Shown here: piece after piece, positions 1 to 9,279 of the stretch
Layout: every line of letters starts with the position of its first letter
Position numbering within the stretch: the first letter of the stretch is position 1
NCBI GenBank assembly: GCA_012184525.1
Contig: WOFQ01000021.1
Span: forward strand, 310,001-374,000
Reading direction: 5' to 3'
Origin: Xenoacremonium recifei
Taxonomy: Eukaryota; Ascomycota; Sordariomycetes; Hypocreales; Nectriaceae
Length of the DNA stretch: 64,000 nucleotides
Made by a program: the position numbers and the translations under genes
The notes under the pieces: generated by a model
What the model was told of the DNA's origin: nothing
Seen by the model: only the letters and a program-made list of their open reading frames with translations
Databases searched by the model: none

Positions 1-512
1 ATATTCTGCTCGCCCTCTAGAACACTGCTCATAGTATATGCTGCAGCAAAGTTCTTCGACAGGGCAAGCTTGGTTTTAGGGTCCGTCGTGGATGAAGGGG
101 TTTGGAATCGCCAGTCAGGAAAGGCAAGGAATTTATACCAATAACCTTTATGAATGGTTGCGAGCAACAGCTTCTTGATGCCATCCGGATGGCTCACACT
201 GACCTCATCGGGGGCTATGCGAACAAAGTGACCTTTGTATGGGAAACAGGGGATTAGTGTCGTCTATTCCATGTGCCGGACACGTACATAGTGAAACATA
301 CCATGCTTATCGTGGAGGCGGACGAGCTCTACATTCTGGTCTCCTCTGAGAATATAATACACATGCCACAGCCTAGTGAAGGAAGCGAAGAAGGGCCCAG
401 GGATCTTCCGGAGAGGTGTGCCTTTTGCTTGCCAGACGAAAATCAAAAGAAGTGCAACAGCCGAGAGCAGACCTAGCCCCGGCCACGAGCTCACGGCTCC
501 TGGGAGTTCCAT
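1..512 (-). CDS. Cytochrome P450, N-terminal part (runs off the window)
   Basis: Exon 1 spans 302-512, a 69-nt intron spans 233-301 (GTATGT...AAAG), and exon 2 continues from 232 out of the window. The ATG at 512 begins MELPGAV; an in-frame GTG lies further upstream. A hydrophobic ER anchor (about residues 10-30) is followed by the proline-rich hinge KIPGPFF, then RLWHVYYI, a typical microsomal fungal P450 start. Exon 2 gives GHFVRIAPDEVSVSHPDGIK, the strand/helix segment seen in the pisatin-demethylase and benzoate-hydroxylase-like clans. The heme-binding Cys, the I-helix and ExxR all lie outside the window, so the substrate cannot be stated. It is transcribed away from the PTH11-like gene at 1485, leaving a shared region of about 970 bp. 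It could belong to a secondary-metabolism or detoxification cluster beyond the left edge, but that is inference. Confidence 0.88.
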
Positions 513-1484
513 ATCGTAGGACGAATGATTGGCTGCTCTTGGCGGAAGAGAGCAACTACCAGGAAAAGCCGAAGGAGTCGTGGGTGAAACCACACTTTAG
601 TTTTCCCCAGGGCTGTTGGATATAAGAGGCAAATGTGACAGCTTCGGGGCGGGCGCGGGACTGACGGAAACGTAATGCGCTCAATCTAATAGGAGGTTTA
701 CCGTTACATTCATAAGGGGCATCCAAAGATACTTTGCCAGTTGCATTCTAGTTCCAAATCCTTCGCTGTCTCCGCACTCTGCAAGGCTCTTCGGCTCTAA
801 ATAAAAGAAGCTGAAGATAGCCGGTTTACTCCACAGACGTGTCGGACATTTGCTCATCGAGAAGATACGGCAGATTCTCCAGCGCTCGCGCACGTTTTGT
901 ATGCTCGTCCACCAAGTAAACGCTCTCATCGAATTGCGGGCTAATTTCGACCTGGAGTTGTCAACAGTTGTCGTGGTCCTCCCTCCTTACCTTAGGGATG
1001 CAACCCTATGTTGGTTGTCCCTGGCATGTAGACCACAATGTCCACCAACCAACAACTGGGTTGCTAGTACACAACAAATTTCCCTCCTGTAACAACCCAG
1101 CCATGATCTGCAAACTCCAGGGCTCAATTTGAGCAAGAGTTCTCCGGTGCACCGTTGCCCGAGGTTTCAAAGAGAAAAAAAAAAATAGCTCCTTCGTCCT
1201 CATGAACCATGGATTCTTGCTACAGAACCAACAGGCCAACCGGAGAGGTCCCCAAATCCCGGCGGCCCCTCCCAGGGAGCGAAGGAGCCGTACAGGAGCC
1301 GTACCCCGGCAGAGAACTCCCGGCCTCGCTTAGAACGCAGCTCGGGGAACCATTGGCGAGAGCCGCTCTCTTGCCCAAGGGGCTGGACATTTCGGTGCTG
1401 TTGTATAATATAAGAGACGGTCCCGTGAATCGGCTGTTTCGAGCACTTTATGGCATGACCTTCTAACACAACAACTCGGACACA
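513..1484. promoter_or_regulatory. Divergent intergenic region between P450 and PTH11-like gene
   Basis: About 970 bp without a supportable gene lie between two start codons that point away from each other, so both promoters must be here. A TATA-like stretch (TATAATATAAGAG, near 1403) lies roughly 70 bp upstream of the ATG at 1485. An A-run occurs near 1176. Short reading frames here show no recognisable family. Confidence 0.5.
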
Positions 1485-2762
1485 ATGGCGAGGTTTGCAA
1501 TCAACAAACCCGTCCAGGAAGCGGTGGTCGGTGTGTCGGTGGTGTTGATGATTCTACCCACAATCTTCATCGCCCTGCGGTTTTGGGCGAAGAGGCTGAG
1601 CGGACGGACATGGGACTGGTCAGACACGTTCATCACGATCTCATGGGTAATCCAGTGCCATCTGCCCAAGTATATGTGCGATATACTAACAGGTCCAAGG
1701 CGATATCGGTTCCCTATACGGCCATGAATATTGTGGCGGTGACTGAATGGGGCTTAGGATATCATATTCTTGAGCTTGAGGAGCTGTACGGCGCCACGGT
1801 CATTACGGAGTTCCTAAAGGTGGGTGGTTCGGGTTATCAGATGGTAATGCAATACACTGACGGGCTTCTCCCAGTTTATGGTTGCCGAGCAGGTACTTTG
1901 GCCTATGAGCGTATCTTCTGTCAAGTTCTCTGTTCTATGCTTCTATCTGAAGCTGTTCAAGGGAACTCATAGCAACTGGCAACGATATATGGCCATCAGT
2001 CTAATCGTCGTCCACACCTTATACTCCCTCGCCACTATTATTCTTGCCTTTTCTATCTGCCAGCCTCTAAGCAAGTACTGGAATCCGACCATGAAAGAAG
2101 GCCACTGCGGTGATACCCTGCATTCCTATATTGCTACTGGAACTGTTGACTTTATAACGGACTTTCTCATTGTTTCACTGCCCTTACCGTCCTTCTTTGT
2201 GCTGCAGGCCAAGATGTCGACTAAGGTATGGCTGTTGTGTACCTTTGTGGGGGGTTATGTGTGAGTTGATTAAACCCAAATATCCTGATCAAACCTCAAA
2301 GCTGACGAGAATCAATTACTTAGGACGAGTGGTATGGCTCTAGCTCGACTGATCTTGCTCACGAAAATCGATATAAGCGATCTGACCTACAGCGGCCCAA
2401 CCGTTCTGGTGCTCGGCACAGCACAGCCTGCCATGGGCCTCATCTGCGTATGCATCCCCATGCTGCAGCCTCTGCTTCGAAACTCTGCCCTCCTGAGCAC
2501 GAAGTCCGGTTCCAACGATAACACGAATCCGCGATCCCGAACCCGTGAATGGAGCAAGGTAGCCGATGAGCGTGCCGTCCGCCTGGGCAACCAAGACGAC
2601 TCTTCCGAGACGGAGCTGCGTCAGCTACCCAAGGATTCATACACAGTTCATGTATCCAAGCCGGGTCGCCTAGGCCTGGGGGAAAAATCAAACTCTAAGA
2701 AGGAGTTGATCACGGTGGAACAAGAATGGGATGTCACATCAACGTCGAACAACTCCCTTTGA
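1485..2762 (+). CDS. PTH11-like seven-transmembrane (rhodopsin-domain) membrane protein
   Basis: Four exons: 1485-1646, 1700-1819, 1875-2260 and 2324-2762, giving 368 residues. All junctions keep frame; the third intron splits a Val codon. The N-terminus lacks a CFEM domain and enters helix 1 directly (VGVSVVLMILPTIFIALRF), followed by the conserved RTWDWSD motif, GLGYH before the first outer loop, a CFYLKLF segment, SLPLPSFFVLQ, and helix 7 ending IPMLQPLL. This order is that of the fungal 'integral membrane protein' (PF20684-type rhodopsin) family to which Magnaporthe PTH11 belongs. The cytosolic tail is Ser/Arg rich. PTH11 itself is a surface-sensing receptor, but most family members have no known ligand. 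The first acceptor was chosen as CCAAG at 1695-1699 because the CAG seven bases upstream gives an immediate stop. Confidence 0.85.
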
Positions 2763-2952
2763 ACGAGCGTAGAGTTGTACACTTTTTTGCGTCTGATAGG
2801 ATCTACATATATCAATATACGTGAGATCGTCCGGGCATGAGGAGGTGTCTATACATTTGTTTCTACTTTGACGGCCATGCTGCGATTGCTGCAGTCGGCT
2901 GCTTGGCTCAATTCTTGAAACTCATCATGAGTTCAAGACTAGTGAGTACCTA

Positions 2953-4041
2953 TTATAGGGTTGTTATTAATTTAGTAACTCTAGCCGCCAACCGACCTCT
3001 TTGGTTACGCCTGAGCAAGTCCCTTGATCTGTAAGCTTGCACACGGAGCGTACGCCATGCCGCTGGGTCATGATACAGGGCAGGCTCTCGCGATATATCA
3101 AATGGTGCATCCTCTAAAAACCACACGGCTTCATCTGCTCCAAACTCGTAGTCCAAGTGCCAGCGCAATTTTACCGTGAATTTACAGAGCTTAAGGTGAC
3201 CAAAAGCATGCAAGGGCTTGAACCATGTAGGCTTTGGCAAGCGAAACCCGGCATGGACCGGGTAGGCCCAGATGCGCAGCTCCTGAAGTCGGGGCAGGGC
3301 CTTGAGGGCGGTTTGCCAGAGCAAGTTCCAGTCATTCAAAAGACGGTGATAATCTGGGTCATCCAGACCTTCGCCGCCGTCGCCAGAATTTGCCTCTCTT
3401 GGTGCTCGCCAAATGAGATGCACCCTTCGTATCTCTGCTAGCAAGTCTGGAGAAGTGGTTTCGAGAAACCGACGCATGGGGGCAGTGCCGATGAACGAGA
3501 ATGTCACGTTCTCAGACATTGACTGCCGAGCTTCGGTCGCCATTTGCCGACAGGTCAACAAAGGGGCCAAGAAGGGGCTAAAGAAGAAGATGGGCGTCTT
3601 GGGATTTTCATCTTGATCTGAGCTGCCATTAGGCTGATGGTAGAGATTGGGACGCTCCGGCTGTTCCTCGCAACGGAAGTGGTTGCACCAGTCGGAGAAC
3701 TGACGAAGCACCCAATCGTCAATTGTTTCGCCAGGCTCGTCGAGAAGCGCATCATGAATGGTATCGCTCGGATCATCGTCAGTCATATGTTGGCAATACC
3801 GAGCCACCACCTCATCGCGCAGATCTCTGGCATCCGGGTCCGTCACGCATGCCACATGGCTGAGCTCTGCCAGGCGCGAGTTTCCGGCTTGATAAATGTG
3901 CTGAGTGGCGCCGGCGCTGAGCCAGAGCTGGTGGTATATGTTCTGGCGAACTTCAAGTGGCAGCTTTTGAAAGAAGGGCGACTCGCTTTGTTCATGAACG
4001 ACCCTTGAAGCTGTTTCATCATCTGGCGCTCGGGATACCAT
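2953..4041 (-). CDS. DUF7730 / F-box-like domain protein
   Basis: A single uninterrupted frame of 362 residues from the ATG at 4041 (MVSRAPDDE); an in-frame TTG lies further upstream. After a polar N-terminus comes FFQKLPLEVRQNIYHQLW, the F-box-like helix pair that opens the fungal DUF7730 family ('LP.E.R..IY'). Further on are FFSPFLAPLLTCRQMATEA (the typical 'LL.TCRQ...EA' element) and a leucine-rich C-terminal half. Such proteins are numerous in filamentous ascomycetes and none that I know has a defined biochemical role; F-box-like substrate recognition is plausible but inferred. Its 5' end faces ALG2 across 328 bp, so the two genes are divergent. Confidence 0.75.
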   Translation of the reverse strand: MVSRAPDDETASRVVHEQSESPFFQKLPLEVRQNIYHQLWLSAGATQHIYQAGNSRLAELSHVACVTDPDARDLRDEVVARYCQHMTDDDPSDTIHDALLDEPGETIDDWVLRQFSDWCNHFRCEEQPERPNLYHQPNGSSDQDENPKTPIFFFSPFLAPLLTCRQMATEARQSMSENVTFSFIGTAPMRRFLETTSPDLLAEIRRVHLIWRAPREANSGDGGEGLDDPDYHRLLNDWNLLWQTALKALPRLQELRIWAYPVHAGFRLPKPTWFKPLHAFGHLKLCKFTVKLRWHLDYEFGADEAVWFLEDAPFDISREPALYHDPAAWRTLRVQAYRSRDLLRRNQRGRLAARVTKLITTL

Positions 4042-4369
4042 CGTCCAAGTCGTAACCTCTGTTTGCTTGAGGGAGGTCTTAGTCTGGTTACAGAGCTGTA
4101 CAAACAAATTACTTGGTAGCGCACGTAGAGTTTAGCGCAAGCAAGCCAGCATGGGCAGAGTTGTGTGTAGTTCAGCTAAGAGTGTACAAGGTATTATTGA
4201 TATAGGTCAGGTATCTATAGCTGGGTGCCTTATAGCGGGGTGAACCAAGACTTACGTCCTGAGGCTCTAATAAACCCACTGCCCCTCGTCCCCACATCGC
4301 CATGAAGCTGCGCCAGCTCTCCTGAACACCTTCACCATAGCTTCAAGCTTCCAAGCTTCAAGCTCCAAG
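4042..4369. promoter_or_regulatory. Divergent promoter region, DUF7730 gene / ALG2
   Basis: This is 328 bp between two divergent start codons. Near 4340-4366 there is a short direct repeat of CAAGCTTC/CAAGCTCC units immediately before the ALG2 ATG. No other recognisable element is visible. Confidence 0.4.
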
Positions 4370-5904
4370 ATGTCGTCCGCCGACACGCCCCAACAAAAGG
4401 AAAAGACGGACACCGTCGTCTTCTTCCACCCCGATCTGGGCATCGGCGGTGCAGAGCGCCTGGTCGTCGATGCTGCTGTCGGCTTGCAGGAGCGAGGCCA
4501 CGATGTTGTCATCTTCACGAACCACTGCGATCCGAAGCATTGCTTCGACGAGTGTCGCGACGGTACCAGCTCTCAGCACTTCCATCTCTAGAGTCTATTA
4601 CTAATGCGATTGCTCTCTAGGCACCCTCGATGTCCGCGTCCGCGGCAACTGGCTCATCCCGCCCTCCATCCTCTCGCGCCTCACCATCCTCTGCGCCATC
4701 CTCCGCCACATCCACCTCCTCCTACACATCTACACAACCGGCGAACTCGCCGCGCTGCGCCCACGCGCCTACATCGTCGACCAGCTCTCTGCGGGCCTCC
4801 CGCTACTCCAATACCTCAGCCCGCAGCCGATCCTGTTCTACTGCCACTTCCCCGACCTGCTGCTCGCGCGCGGCCGCGAGTCGCGCCTCAAGCGGCTGTA
4901 CCGCGTGCCTTTCGACTGGCTGGAGGAATGGAGCATGGGCTTTGCGCAGGCTGTGGCGGTGAACTCGGAGTTTACGAAGGGCGTGGTGGATGGGACGTGG
5001 CCGGGGTTGAAGAGGCGTGTGCAGACGAAGGTGGTGTATCCGTGTGTGGACACGGAGGTCAAGACGAGGGGGGATGTGGAAGAGGATGATGGGAAGCGTA
5101 TCTTTGATGGGGAGAAGATTATTCTGAGCATTAACCGGTTTGAGCGCAAGAAGGACATTGGTCTTGCGATCAAGGCTTTTGCTGCGATTCCTGAAGCTGA
5201 GCGCCAGGGAGTGCGCCTCATCATCGCCGGTATGCGCACTCTCACTCTATCATGACGACGACAAACACCCGACTAACATATCCCCAGGCGGCTACGACTC
5301 CCGCGTCTCAGAAAACGTCCAATACCACGCCGAGCTCGAATCTCTTGCTTTATCCCTCTCACTCCAACATCTCACCTCCAAGACCCTCATCACCGCCCTC
5401 TCCGCCCCCCCCTCCATCTCCGTGCTCTTCCTCCTCTCAATCCCCAACTCCCTCAAGGCCACACTACTACGCGACGCTCGGCTACTCGTCTACACGCCAT
5501 CCAACGAGCACTTCGGCATCGTGCCGCTCGAAGCCATGCTTGCGCGCACGCCTGTCCTAGCGGCCAACACCGGAGGCCCTGTTGAGACGATCCGTGACGC
5601 TGAGACGGGCTGGCTTCGTGATCCGGATGACGTGGACGCCTGGAGTGGTGTTATGCGTAAGACGCTGGCACTGTCAGAGAAAGAGGTCGTACGGATGGGT
5701 GAGAAGGGCGCTGAGAGGGTGAAGACGCTGTTCGGGCGGGATAAGATGGCGCAGACGCTGGACGGGATTGTCGACGAGATTGTTGCGTTCCAGCGTCCGC
5801 CGCCTTTACTCAATGCTGTGCTCAACTTCGTGGGCATAGGCCTTATCTTTGCAGTTGGCTTAGGTTGCGCTGAGATGTATAACAGGTCCCGGAGGAGCAA
5901 GTAA
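4370..5904 (+). CDS. alg2: Alpha-1,3/1,6-mannosyltransferase ALG2 (N-glycan lipid-linked oligosaccharide synthesis)
   Basis: Three exons: 4370-4562, 4621-5229 and 5288-5904, 472 residues, the usual length for the family. It adds the second and third mannoses to Man1GlcNAc2-PP-dolichol on the cytosolic face of the ER. The N-terminus carries FFHPDLGIGGAERLVVDAA, the GT4 donor fold start; the middle has QPILFYCHFPDLLL and VNSEFTKGV; the C-terminal half has NRFERKKDIGLAI and the EX7E catalytic motif EHFGIVPLE followed by NTGGPVET. A hydrophobic segment (LNFVGIGLIFAVGLG) near the end followed by RSRRSK fits the membrane anchor. Both introns are phase 1 and split Gly codons. Essential in yeast; nothing suggests inactivation here. 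Confidence 0.96.
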
Positions 5905-6000
5905 TTGTAGGATAGTATGAAAATATGTTAGAGTAACGTACGGCAAGACCTCTAGGAGGATGCTTTTCCCACGGTTTGACCTGAAAGTGACTACCTCCTC

Positions 6001-7827
6001 CTACGAGCTAAAAGAACTTCCAGAACTTCTAGCACTTCTCTTCTTGAATATTCCGAAATATTTCTTAGGAGGCGCTGGCTCGTCCCTCTTGATTTTCCTC
6101 GACAAGTGCATACGCGCAGCCTCGTGTGCGATCTTCTCCTTCTCCTTCTCTCTTACCTCCTTTCGCCATTTCATCTCCGCCTCTTTCACTTCAGCCTCCA
6201 TCTTATCCCTTGCGTCTTGTTCCAGTTGGGCCCTCTGAATCGCCTCTTTCACTTCAGCCTCGATCTTATCCCTTGCGTCTTGTTTCAGTTGGGCCTTTTG
6301 ATCCGCCGCCGCCGCCCTCGCCTCCTCTTCCGCTCTCAAGCTAATCTCGAGTTTGCGCCGAGCTTTCTTCTCCGCTTCTCGCATGAATTCGGCGTGTTGC
6401 CTCGCACGCTCTTCTTCGGCCTTACGCTCTGCTTCAAGTCGGTCTCTGGCGGCGTCTTCTGCCTCCTTTTTCGCTTTCGCAATTTCTACTTTTGCTTCTT
6501 CCTGTGCCTTTCTCATAGCTTCCATACGTGCAGCAAAGGCAGCTTCTGCGTCCTTCCGTATCTGTTCTTCCCGGGCTTTCCACTTCTCAGCCTCTTCACG
6601 TGAGGTTCGTTCTGCCTGGAAGGCCTTGAGCTGCTCATTCAGCCAATCGATCTCGCGAATTTTGTACTTGTCCGTCTCTTCGCGGGCGGTTTTTTCTGCG
6701 CGGAGTGCGTTGAGCTGTTCGTTCAACTGCTCGATTTGTCCCCGACTTTCTTTCAACTCGAGTTTTGTCTTATCTAGCTCGGTCTCTGAGTCACCTGTGG
6801 CAGACATAGTTGTACCAGGTCTTGGGATATGATGACTAGATGGACCTACATAGCCGTCTTGCCACTCGTGACCGCGACCGGTGGTCTCATCTCTGAAACG
6901 GGTGTCTTCACTGTAGTATCCAGACTTAGGATACATAACTCTGAGAGCCAAGTTTTTGACGAGATGCTGTAGACGAATGTGTTCCGCGATTTGAACGAAA
7001 TCGTCATCTGAAATGCTCCCTAGCGGCTCCGTTGGCTCAGAGTCAGCTTTCCAGCTGGCGTTGACACGTTGCATTTGCTTCTTCTCATCGTTGTTAGAAT
7101 CACTGGACCGAGTATCGATCAGAGCTTGAGACGACGCCGTATCCGCCGTATCGGCTCCCTCGGATGTGATGTCGCCGCCTTCGATTTGCAGCACTGTTGA
7201 GGATAAGTGTCCCTCATTATCACTTGATTCATGAGTCTTTTTGCATTTGCGATCAGCCTGTTCTGCATGAATCAATGTCGTCTTTGTGTGTTGGGTTTCT
7301 AATATCAAGACGTGAACCTCTTCCTTCATGTACTCACTGTGTGCACATTAGTATTTGCTTCAAGGTCTGAAAATAGGCACTTACTCTATTTGCCCGCTTT
7401 CAATAAAACCGAGGGTGTGCAGGAAAAGCGTCAGAGTCAATTTCAGAGAGTCCAAGGCCGCTCGTCGCGAGGACACCTTCGCCTTGGCGAAGAGCCACTT
7501 GATTTTCTGCTTGAGCCCAACATTCTTGCCGGCGGGAGACATCAGAGGGATGACAAACTCCTCGATGTCGGCGATATCCGCCTTGCATAAAGCAACGATC
7601 TCGTGTGCCACATGTCGAACTTCGCGGGTAATTTTCTCTGCTTTCTCCAGGCGTCTCTTCAGCTCATGTACAATCAGAGACACGGCCCTCATATCGGTTG
7701 CGATCCCATTGATTTGAGTTCCGGCCTCGCCCAGTTCATCTGCGATGGTAGAAATCATCTTTGCGACGCTGAAGCCGGCTGCAGCAATGCTGCCAAGGCT
7801 GGCCACGAGGCCGATAACCTCAGCCAT
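6001..7827 (-). CDS. Fungal STAND N-terminal (PigL_N-like) domain protein with long coiled coil
   Basis: Exon 1 is 7385-7827, a 48-nt intron is 7337-7384, and exon 2 is 6001-7336, giving 592 residues. The N-terminus (MAEVIGLVASLGSIAAAGF, then about 110 residues of amphipathic helices) is the domain that commonly caps fungal NLR/STAND proteins and is annotated as 'Fungal_N' or PigL_N. No NACHT, NB-ARC or repeat domain follows. Instead there is an acidic linker, a Gly/Pro-rich stretch, then about 230 residues of Glu/Lys/Ala-rich coiled coil, ending in a basic tail with KKYFGIFKKRS. The coiled coil contains a 21-residue tandem duplication. The start was set at 7827 because the domain begins there; an in-frame upstream extension exists. 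A role in self/non-self or immune-like signalling is inference from the domain alone. Confidence 0.75.
6178..6303 (-). repeat. 63-bp tandem duplication inside the coiled-coil gene
   Basis: Two adjacent copies (6178-6240 and 6241-6303) differ at only a few positions and encode 21-residue units of the form AQLxQDARDKxEAEVKEA. The period of 21 is three heptads, so the coiled-coil register is kept. Confidence 0.85.
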
Positions 7828-9279
7828 TCCCGTTAAAAATTGGCCTTTGGACTTGAATTTCTGGAAGATGTTTCCGCATTCTTTTTCACACCGTCGCCAG
7901 TTGGACGAAGAAAGATGCTCGAAGGGACAGGAAAATGACAGGGCATTCTGACAATGCCTAACGGCGCCTCGGAGTGGCTGAGCAAGGCGTTTATTGCCTG
8001 CATGCATCGCCTCTGCAGATCCATTGGCTCTTCATTGGCTCTTCATCCAGGACCGATGTACGGCCAGAAGAGACACAAGATTGGGCATGGCATGCTAGCC
8101 AATACCTGATCCGTACAGGCAGGTCGCGTCAGGAAGGCCAGGTTCAAGGATTGTTTACTGAGCAAAGTGACAATTGAAAGAGGAAGAAGCTGCCGTGCTC
8201 CTCTTCTGGAGATGCTCCAGACAGGGGAGGTACCTGACCTCAGCTGAACATCACAAGCAATGAAACTACGCCCATGAGTCCTTCCTTCCGCACAACAGCT
8301 CGTCTCATCATAAAGGTAGGGTTACGTCACTTCAAACAATATCAGATTCAATCTCAAACCGCTTCTCATTCATCTACTTCGTTCCACCCATCAATTACAC
8401 AAAACAGCGCTGTTGCCTCCCAGACCATATGCAAATGCACCATCAAAACAATGTAGTATCCCATACCAGAAATAAAATGCCCCCCAGCACGAACCAGACG
8501 GTGAGGCTGCAGCAAAGCTTGCGCTCTATCCCGCCGGCGAAATAGTAAAACACGTTTCCTCAAGAAACGAGGCAAGAGAAGAAAGAAAAGAAGAGTGAAG
8601 CGGCACGGTGGAATGGAAGTATGGTGATATTCTCGCTCATAGCGTTTCCCTTCTCGATCCGGGAGTCACCCTCCATGCTCAAGCAGTCTTTGTAATGTGT
8701 TGTAGTATGAAATTGGTCCGTCATATACATGGGGCCATCGGGCTCCCTCTCGTGGCGACGTGGCCTGGTGCAGCAGGCTATATTTCGGCCGTCCCATGCG
8801 CAAGTTCTGCTAGAACAGACATCGTCTCCAGCATCATCTTCATGGAGCAATCCCTGTGATTGCGCCCTCATAAATCCCATCATCGTCTCATATCCATCGT
8901 CCCGTCCCATCCTAATCCCATCCCGGTCCTCCGAAACCCCCCCCCCCTCCCCCCAACCCATGATATAAGAGATTAAGCCGCCCAAGTGAAGTAAAGTAAA
9001 GGCAGAGAACCCCCAATGCCGAAGCGAAAGTCTAGCTGTGGTGGCAATGAATAAGAAAAAAAAAGGGTAGTAGTAATAACAAGCAAGACTCCTGTTGCGT
9101 CATGCCATAACCCGTCCTCGAAAGGGTTGAAATGAGATATACCGTCCAAAGCACCGTGGCTTTAAATGCAAATTGTTCCCCAAGATGAGTGTCTTCGTTC
9201 GCCGCTTGATGTCTGACAAGTGTATAAATAGAGAACCAAAAAGATGATAGCCGCCTCGTCAAAGAGAGGTGGTGGGGTA
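7828..9279. other. Intergenic region, about 1.45 kb, no gene seen
   Basis: It lies between the start of the STAND-N gene and the stop of the kinase gene, both on the minus strand. It must contain the promoter of the former and the 3' UTR of the latter. A run of 11 C, T, 6 C, AA, 3 C at 8937-8959 is notable (G-rich on the kinase sense strand). Short frames show no family resemblance. Confidence 0.4.
8937..8959 (-). repeat. C/G homopolymer tract downstream of the kinase gene
   Basis: On the plus strand: 11 C, T, 6 C, AA, 3 C. On the kinase-sense strand this is G-runs of 3, 6 and 11, capable in principle of G-quadruplex folding. It lies about 320 bp downstream of the kinase stop and so is possibly in its 3' UTR. 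Confidence 0.7.

Noticed and set aside
3200..3225. B-box-like GGTTCAAGCCC on the minus strand, possible tRNA
   Set aside because: It lies inside the DUF7730 coding region and has no A-box or cloverleaf partner at the right distance.
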